Source: Micrococcaceae bacterium UBA3381
Lineage (GTDB): Bacteria; Actinomycetota; Actinomycetes; Actinomycetales; Micrococcaceae
Assembly: GCA_002358975.1 (NCBI GenBank)
Contig: DEPX01000202.1
Location: 11,766 to 21,755 of the forward strand
Length of the DNA stretch: 9,990 bases
Direction of reading: 5' to 3'
In this document: piece by piece, positions 6,027-9,990 of the stretch
How positions within the stretch are numbered: the stretch's first letter is position 1
Layout of the letters: the number at the start of each line of letters is the position of its first letter
Notes under the pieces: generated by a model
The model's database searches: none
Told to the model about the DNA's origin: nothing
The model's input: the letters and a program-made list of their open reading frames with translations, nothing else
Program-made: the position numbers and the translations under genes

Positions 6027-6944
6027 TCACTCTCCCCGCGTTGTGCGATAGGCGTCGCGCACGGCCCATGTATCGGCCAGGGGGCCGAGGTGGGCGAGCT
6101 TATCCGGATTAACCAGGATGCGAACCGTGCGGATCAGACCGTCGGCGATGTCAAGCATTGTCGCACTCACGACAGCGCCAGCACGATCACGCACAAGCAC
6201 GCCAAGCTGGCCGTTGATTTCACACATCTCCAGGTTGAGACCAACCTGCGAAAGGCGCGGCCACGCCGTCGTAAGCAACCGAGACACGTTGTCTGCCCCG
6301 ACGACGATCCGCGGGAGGCTCGGTGCCTTGCCGCCGCTGTCGTGTGATACCTGCACGTCCGCGGCTAGGAGCAACCGCAACCCGTCCACGTTTCCTTCGT
6401 TTAGCGCTGCCAAGAAGTGCTTGGCTAGTGTCTCCTGCTCGTGCCGATCGGTCTCGAAACGCGGGAGGCCCTCATCCATGTGCTTTCGGGCTCGCACCGC
6501 CAGCTGTCGGCACGCCGATTCCGAGCGGTCGATCATGACTGCAATCTCGGCCATCGAGAAACCGAACACCTCCTTCAGAACGAAGACTGCCCGCTCCAAC
6601 GGGCTGAGCCGTTCCAATAGCACAAGTGCGACGACGGATACCGAGTCGGCGAGCTCTGCTTGACGCTCGGGATCTTTATAGGGGTCTTCTAGTAGGGGCT
6701 CTGGAAACCATTCACCGATGTACTTTTCCCGTCGAGAGCGCGCAGATTTGAGTTCGTTGATCGACAACCGAGTGACGATAGTCGAAAGGAACGCCTTAGG
6801 CGAAGTAACGTGAGCATCGGTGGAGTCATAACGTAGCCAAGCATCTTGGACAATATCCTCCGCGTCACTGACACTACCCAGAATGCGGTAGGCGATCGAG
6901 AACAGCAGCGGTCGCAGTTCCACAAACGATTCGACACGCTTCAC
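6027..6944 (-). CDS. sigJ: ECF41 (SigJ-like) RNA polymerase sigma factor with C-terminal SnoaL-like domain
   Basis: 305 residues from GTG 6944, with AAAAGAGG (6957-6950) five bases upstream. Region sigma-2 spans about 8-73 (RPLLFSIAYRILGSVSDAEDIVQDAWLRY), region sigma-4 about 105-158 (LSPLERAVFVLKEVFGFSMAEIAVMIDRSESACRQLAVRARKH, split by the helix-turn-helix), and an NTF2/SnoaL-like domain about 170-285. The three ECF41 signatures are present in slightly altered form: WFPEPL (79-84; usual WLPEP), DSGGK (202-206; usual DGGGR/K) and NPDKL (279-283). ECF41 sigma factors have no separate anti-sigma factor; the C-terminal domain controls activity. Usual partners are carboxymuconolactone decarboxylase, oxidoreductase or epimerase genes. 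Here the neighbour is instead a DUF6069 membrane gene with a matching promoter. The inducing signal is unknown. Hand-counted lines are 63-65% GC, above the flanking genes. Confidence 0.93.
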   Translation of the reverse strand: MKRVESFVELRPLLFSIAYRILGSVSDAEDIVQDAWLRYDSTDAHVTSPKAFLSTIVTRLSINELKSARSRREKYIGEWFPEPLLEDPYKDPERQAELADSVSVVALVLLERLSPLERAVFVLKEVFGFSMAEIAVMIDRSESACRQLAVRARKHMDEGLPRFETDRHEQETLAKHFLAALNEGNVDGLRLLLAADVQVSHDSGGKAPSLPRIVVGADNVSRLLTTAWPRLSQVGLNLEMCEINGQLGVLVRDRAGAVVSATMLDIADGLIRTVRILVNPDKLAHLGPLADTWAVRDAYRTTRGE

Positions 6945-6961
6945 GTCGGCCTCTTTTCACG

Positions 6962-7039
6962 CTATGCTCCGCCGCGGCACGTGAACAATGCCACATGACC
7001 GCTGCCGCGGAAGCAGGTGAGGTCGATGGCTGTTGGCAT
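6962..7039 (-). CDS. Possible 25-residue leader ORF upstream of the sigma factor
   Basis: ATG 7039 to TAG 6964-6962 encodes a 25-residue peptide ending 17 bases before the sigma-factor GTG. It contains two cysteines and a hydrophobic centre (HVALFTC). GGAG lies only two bases before the ATG, which is closer than usual, so translation is uncertain. It could be a short upstream peptide coupled to the sigma gene or a chance frame. Confidence 0.22.
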   Translation of the reverse strand: MPTAIDLTCFRGSGHVALFTCRGGA

Positions 7040-7330
7040 GACTCCACAGTACCATCCGACCTGACCCGGTCACGCTGGCCTCACGCTTTCACGTGTGAGC
7101 TGACCTGGAGCGACGGGGGATAAAGGGGCTCTTCGCAGTTGAGAGCGTCGCAGGTGTGGCCTCGAGACGGTGTTGCGTGACACGGTGATCAGGCGTCAGC
7201 TCCAATCGCAGATCGCATAAGGCGCGCGTGGACTCTCTGAGAGTAGGATTCTCCGGATATTCTAGGCATCGATAATGACTTTGACTCCTTCGCGGACCTC
7301 GTGGAAAAAGAGTGGGGTCCATAAGGACAA

Positions 7331-7374
7331 GCAGTCTATTGGCCCGATTGGTGGCAACCGATCGGATAGGCTGC
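7331..7374. repeat. 44-base extended imperfect hairpin
   Basis: The outer stem GCAGTCTAT (7331-7339) pairs with ATAGGCTGC (7366-7374), and the inner stem CCGATTGGT (7344-7352) pairs with ACCGATCGG (7357-7365), with a GGCA loop. One side carries a 4-base bulge (TGGC, 7340-7343). Eighteen pairs form, with two G-T wobbles on the plus strand. It lies in non-coding DNA about 120 bases beyond the 3' end of the reductase gene. It could be a U-less bidirectional terminator, a structured RNA, a protein-binding dyad or a recombination site. Confidence 0.55.
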
Positions 7375-7496
7375 TATTGAGCGGATAATGAGGCACGAGT
7401 CGGTTTTTGGCGGCGCGACGAAACAGGAACTGAATTGGCCCACAGGTCGAAGCTCACTTACGGCTTCATGTCAACCGGAGGCTGGACTGAGAAGCT

Positions 7497-8063
7497 CTAG
7501 CTAGCGGCGAGGACACCGTATCGCAACTGAACCATACCGTTGTCGAATGCCTGCTCGTGCTGCAGGGCCAGGTTGAGCTGTTGATCGGGCAGGAACCGCA
7601 GTCCGCCGCCGATGATCACAGGGCACAAGAGCATGTCGATACGGTCGACAAGACCGTGCCGGATTGCCTCGGCTGCCAGGGTCGGGCCCTCCACGGTGAT
7701 GTCGCTGTTCGCACTGGCTTTAATCTGCGCGACCTCCTCGGGATTGAAAGTAGAGCGCAGCTGAGTGCGCGAGGTGTTCACGGCCTTGAGAGTGCGGGAG
7801 TAGACGACCTTGTTCGCGGCCTGCCAGATTCGTGCAAACTGCGTAGACTGCGGTGACTGGTGGATTATCTCGGGGTTCGTTTCCCAGACTGCCATCATCT
7901 CGTACATCCGCCGGCCCAATAGATAGGTGCCGGCTGCCGAGGTTTCTTGGTTGATCGAAGCGAGAACCTGCTCGTCGGGGCGCGCCCAAGAATCGAACTC
8001 GCCTGCATGGTCTGCGACGTAGCCGTCGAGAGACACGATCATCGAGTACACCAGCTTGCCCAT
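7497..8063 (-). CDS. Dihydrofolate reductase family protein (RibD C-terminal-like)
   Basis: 188 residues from ATG 8063, with AAGGAG (8073-8068) four bases upstream; a longer frame to 8114 adds an unlikely basic peptide. The protein has the bacterial 'dihydrofolate reductase family/RibD_C' fold: VYSMIVSLDGYVA (5-17), LLGRRMYE (48-55), KVVYSRTL (85-92), and the nucleotide-binding and closing segment GPTLAAEAIRHGLVDRIDMLLCPVIIGGG (126-154, given by its parts GPTLAAEAI and LCPVIIGGG). Members are NAD(P)H-dependent reductases of mostly unknown substrate and are not the housekeeping folate enzyme. A truncated HxlR-type regulator lies divergently upstream, a pairing expected for a regulator controlling the reductase. 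The GC-rich composition matches the sigma-factor cassette. Confidence 0.9.
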   Translation of the reverse strand: MGKLVYSMIVSLDGYVADHAGEFDSWARPDEQVLASINQETSAAGTYLLGRRMYEMMAVWETNPEIIHQSPQSTQFARIWQAANKVVYSRTLKAVNTSRTQLRSTFNPEEVAQIKASANSDITVEGPTLAAEAIRHGLVDRIDMLLCPVIIGGGLRFLPDQQLNLALQHEQAFDNGMVQLRYGVLAAS

Positions 8064-8139
8064 AACTCTCCTTCGAGTTCGATTCGGGCCGCCGTCTTGG
8101 TACAACCATCGCACTACGGGGTCCCTAGTCCCTGTCTGA

Positions 8140-8310
8140 TTGCTTATCGCAACAAGTTATGGCCATACTCTAGTCTGTTTACAATACCGTTGAGGTGCTC
8201 GGGGACCGTTGGACTCTGCTGGTGCTGCCAGACATCATCTTCGAAGATCATCAGCGCTTTCGGGAGCTGCTGCGTCAATCCGTCGAAGGGATCGCGTCTG
8301 ACATGTAGTC
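8140..8310 (+). pseudogene. HxlR-type transcriptional regulator, frameshifted and truncated
   Basis: The N-terminus begins at TTG 8140 (MLIATSYGHTLVC, to about 8178). The frame then moves by one base, and the second frame (from about 8177) reads VYNTVEVLGDRWTLLVLP and IIFEDHQRFRELLRQ, then SVEGIASDM, before a stop at 8308-8310. This is the HxlR family signature: Cys near the start, 'xxVLGDRWTLLVLRDxxF', then 'RFxELLR..xGIAS'. A full HxlR protein is about 110-150 residues; the wing and C-terminal half are missing, and no continuation was found in the next bases. It probably once repressed the divergent reductase, which would now be derepressed. It ends 16 bases before the stop codon of the following minus-strand gene, so it marks the right edge of the cassette. 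Confidence 0.8.
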
Positions 8311-8326
8311 AACGGCGTAGAACGTG

Positions 8327-9076
8327 TTAGCTGCGGGGACTATCAGTCTGATTGCCGTGTCCATGACCGATTACTTTCAGTCGCGCTAGTGTTTGTTGCG
8401 CTTCTTGACTCAGAGTAGTGGTATCTGTGGCAAGCCGTGCAGATATCTCCGTTACAATGTGGGCAATTGATTTATTGCAGGTTAATACTTGGGTGTTTAA
8501 GGTGGCCAAAACTTCACGTGAGTATTCGTCTATTTTCTGTTGTGGCGCGTGTTGAAGTGCCTCGTCCAGTTCTAATGACACGTCCCGTACATGATCAAAC
8601 AGTAGGGTCGCGTCGGCGATGTGACGAATAACCTCATCGGCGTCCGACGTCACTGATAAGAAGTTCCACCATGTACCAAGCACTGTTGCAATGTGGCTAC
8701 GTTCCTGTACGACAACAGCGCGCAGCGACTCCGTATCGGTCAAAAGAGCTCTTTTGTTCAATGATTCACCGACGGTGGGGAGTTGTCGCGGTTCGATACG
8801 CCCTCGGCTCAGTTCGCTATGTTCGTCATTGGATAGCTGATGAAGAACTTCAGTCAGGGCAAGACGGGTCACCGGAGCCCAGTGTCGTTGTGTAGCGCGC
8901 TGAATGAAACGGTCGATGAATACTGAGGTGAGCAGGAAGGTAACCAGTCCTGCGGCAAGCCCAGAAATGATTACAAGCTCTTGCCAGATAGTCGTTGTGA
9001 CGTCGATCCAGATAACGATGCCAATCAGCACAAGGGCAGAGACTAAAGCGCTTACCCGTCGGAAGGAACGTATCAC
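8327..9076 (-). CDS. Membrane protein of unknown function, two N-terminal helices
   Basis: 249 residues from GTG 9076, with GGAGG (9087-9083) upstream at good spacing. Two membrane helices at about 8-25 and 33-53 are followed by a long, charged, mostly helical soluble domain (55-249) with many Gln/Glu/Leu-rich stretches, suggesting a membrane-anchored helical or coiled-coil cytoplasmic part. A WW at about residues 136-137 and 'DADEVIRHIADATLLFDHVRDV' (about 143-164) are the most distinctive features. I recognise no family or catalytic motif. Base composition returns to about 50% GC, unlike the cassette whose edge lies just past its 3' end. Confidence 0.85.
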   Translation of the reverse strand: MIRSFRRVSALVSALVLIGIVIWIDVTTTIWQELVIISGLAAGLVTFLLTSVFIDRFIQRATQRHWAPVTRLALTEVLHQLSNDEHSELSRGRIEPRQLPTVGESLNKRALLTDTESLRAVVVQERSHIATVLGTWWNFLSVTSDADEVIRHIADATLLFDHVRDVSLELDEALQHAPQQKIDEYSREVLATLNTQVLTCNKSIAHIVTEISARLATDTTTLSQEAQQTLARLKVIGHGHGNQTDSPRS

Positions 9077-9130
9077 GGTGCACCTCCATATCGAATCGTG
9101 CCAAGACGAAAATTTAAAGCGTTACTTGTC

Positions 9131-9310
9131 TCATTGCTGTGCATTCAGCCAACACATGTACGCGCCGTCTTCATTATGCATCAATAGACACGCACCGGTT
9201 ACTCTGATGGTTACCTCATCGTCTGATTCGTCGTCATTTTTCGCTGTTGTCTCCCGTGGCAGCTCTGGTGCGTCGTCGTAACCATATGTAAGGCTTTGAA
9301 ACGATGGGAG
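9131..9310 (-). pseudogene. Small minus-strand reading frame without a start codon
   Basis: Read leftwards, the frame is open from just after TAG at 9313-9311 to TGA at 9133-9131, about 59 residues. It carries an acidic stretch (NDDESDDE) and then 'VTIRVTGACLLMHNEDGAYMCWLNAQQ', given here in parts: EVTIRVTGACLLMH and NEDGAYMCWLNAQQ. The composition looks like real protein and the frame lies upstream of, and in line with, the two-helix membrane gene. However, no ATG, GTG or TTG occurs before the TTG-ATG near its end. It is probably the 3' remnant of a lost gene, a gene with a 5' frameshift, or a chance frame. Confidence 0.3.
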
Positions 9311-9414
9311 CTAAATAAATATGCTTTTATTCTTTTAGGTATTGTTATCTACCCCACATTTGTTCGTATTGAGTAGAAAGTCCGGCGAAATAGAGCCACG
9401 CCGTTCAACAAATG

Positions 9415-9442
9415 ATGGTAAGATCTTCTGGGTCTATGTCAA
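9415..9442 (-). promoter_or_regulatory. Possible sigma-70-type promoter reading leftwards
   Basis: On the minus strand TTGACA (9442-9437) is followed after 16 bases by TACCAT (9420-9415), a perfect -35 with a 4/6 -10. It would transcribe towards the small frame at 9131-9310 and the membrane gene at 8327-9076. The start point would be near 9408, giving a long leader. Confidence 0.3.
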
Positions 9443-9586
9443 ACTACAAAGACAAGTTAAAATTCCGACACGCCAAGTATTGTTAACATACGAGCATCGG
9501 CATGATCGCGCGTATGTAGGCAAAAACCAAAAGGTGCCGAACTAAAAAAGTATGACAATAAGGTTTTTCGAGGTATCTTAATTCAG

Positions 9587-9990
9587 ATGAATTCCATACG
9601 ACGCTGGCCTTACACATTTATTATATGTGTGGCTGTCCTTACCATCATTGCTGCGATTGCAGCGTCCATGCATACCGGTGTCCCGATGCGTGACCCGGAA
9701 GGATTTTTGGGTCCTGCCTACATTCGCCTGCCCCTTATTGCTTTATTGTTGTTTGCAGTGGGGCTTGTCCCTGCTGCAATTCGTCGTTGCGGGTGGCGCT
9801 CGATTCCACGCGGAATGCTAGAAGTCGCTAAGTACGAGTGGACATGGAAACGCGTTTTCTATATCGGTACTGGTTTCTTTGCGTTCTACTTATGCTACGT
9901 CGGTTATCGCAACCTAAAAAGTGTGCTGCCGATCTACACCGATGGTGTTCTATGGGATACTGAACTCGCGCAGCTAGATAAGTGGATGTT
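9587..9990 (+). CDS. PAP2-family membrane protein, C-terminus cut by window edge
   Basis: 134 residues visible from ATG 9587. Predicted membrane helices lie at about 8-28, 46-65 and 90-106, then YRNLKSVLPIY (107-117) and a DTELAQLDKWM segment (124-134). This pattern of three helices, then YxNLKS and a 'D..L..LD..' stretch, resembles the N-terminal half of actinobacterial PAP2/Aur1-like lipid phosphatases or phosphotransferases, whose catalytic His/Arg motifs lie further downstream, outside the window. Such proteins act on membrane lipids or lipid carriers. The nearest ribosome-binding-like sequence (GAGG near 9570-9573) is 13 bases away, which is long, so the exact start is uncertain; no other in-frame start exists upstream. 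Confidence 0.75.
   Translation, partial: MNSIRRWPYTFIICVAVLTIIAAIAASMHTGVPMRDPEGFLGPAYIRLPLIALLLFAVGLVPAAIRRCGWRSIPRGMLEVAKYEWTWKRVFYIGTGFFAFYLCYVGYRNLKSVLPIYTDGVLWDTELAQLDKWM

Larger units (their letters stand above)
6945..7496. other. 550-base gene-poor stretch inside the GC-rich cassette
   Basis: Between the sigma factor and the reductase I see no convincing gene. A 77-residue minus-strand frame (7322-7089) looks non-coding: rich in Arg/Pro/Ser/Thr, with no hydrophobic core and no ribosome binding site. The stretch holds the possible leader ORF at 6962-7039, a small palindrome with ACTCTC/GAGAGT arms (7232-7244), and the large hairpin at 7331-7374. It may be the remains of lost genes or of the element that carried the cassette. 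Confidence 0.5.
9077..9586. other. 500-base AT-richer intergenic stretch
   Basis: This holds the headless minus-strand frame (9131-9310) and the possible leftward promoter (9415-9442). A plus-strand frame of 67 residues (TTG 9342 to 9545) has no ribosome binding site and no recognisable protein features, so I leave it out. The promoter of the PAP2 gene should lie in 9450-9580, where AT content is high, but no single -35/-10 pair stands out. Confidence 0.45.

Noticed and set aside
6118..6663. Plus-strand 181-residue frame antisense to the sigma factor
   Set aside because: A shadow of a GC-rich gene: Ser/Arg/Thr-rich and without motifs, whereas the minus strand encodes a full ECF41 protein.
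7089..7322. Minus-strand 77-residue frame
   Set aside because: No ribosome binding site, low-complexity polar composition, no relative recognised.
7331..7374. Integron attC site
   Set aside because: The structure is hairpin-like with a bulge, but the required GTTRRRY/RYYYAAC core sites are missing and no integrase is present.
8741..8756. Perfect 16-bp palindrome CAAAAGAGCTCTTTTG
   Set aside because: It lies wholly inside the coding sequence of the two-helix membrane protein and reads as ordinary codons; symmetry alone is not enough to call a site.
8904..9281. Plus-strand 125-residue open frame
   Set aside because: Its first half is antisense to the well-supported membrane protein gene; it has no ribosome binding site and shows Ser/Thr-rich random composition.
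9342..9545. Plus-strand 67-residue frame before the PAP2 gene
   Set aside because: TTG start without a ribosome binding site, highly basic composition, AT-rich surroundings; cannot be supported as a gene.
1..9990. CRISPR array, tRNA/rRNA genes, phage or intact transposase
   Set aside because: No regular spaced repeats, cloverleaf sequences, rRNA segments or transposase motifs were seen on either strand.

Overview
The window looks like chromosomal DNA of a Gram-positive actinobacterium, most likely a Corynebacterium or close relative. This is inferred from the protein families (RmuC, YchF, a PAP2-type membrane protein of the mycolata style, an HSDL2-like SDR, an ECF41/SigJ sigma factor, a DUF6069 membrane protein), from mixed ATG/GTG starts with GGAG-type ribosome binding sites, and from a base composition near 50% GC in the conserved genes. 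No RNA gene, CRISPR array or intact insertion sequence was seen.

Left part (1-4107): rmuC runs off the left edge on the minus strand. Divergent from it are an SDR oxidoreductase and a small thioredoxin with a CPTC active site, separated by a perfect 11-bp stem-loop. An unrecognised 178-residue protein follows, behind a short spacer that carries a perfect DnaA-box sequence. Next come two head-to-head remnants. A LysR-type regulator (minus) lacks its whole DNA-binding domain, and a fumarate reductase/succinate dehydrogenase-type flavoprotein (plus) survives only as its last ~100 residues. Both broken ends meet at about 3785-3830, as expected if one deletion removed the shared promoter region and both 5' ends of a divergent regulator-enzyme pair.

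Centre (4108-5360): ychF, an intact translation-linked P-loop ATPase, followed by a long hairpin. Its nucleotide-specificity motif reads NSDD where the family normally has NxxE.

GC-rich cassette (about 5311-8310): 60-cell lines counted by hand here give 63-65% GC, against 45-52% on lines in the flanking genes. It holds a four-helix DUF6069 membrane protein and an ECF41 (SigJ-like) sigma factor on the minus strand, a gene-poor 550-base stretch with a strong 44-base imperfect hairpin, and a DHFR/RibD-like reductase. Divergent from the reductase is a truncated, frameshifted HxlR-type regulator. A sequence matching the published ECF41 promoter pattern (TGTCACA, 16 bases, then TGTC) lies in front of the DUF6069 gene, so the sigma factor probably drives its neighbour. 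The cassette looks acquired and is decaying at its right edge.

Right part (8327-9990): a two-helix membrane protein of unknown function (minus), an AT-richer stretch of about 500 bases with a small headless reading frame on the minus strand, and the start of a PAP2-family membrane protein running off the right edge.
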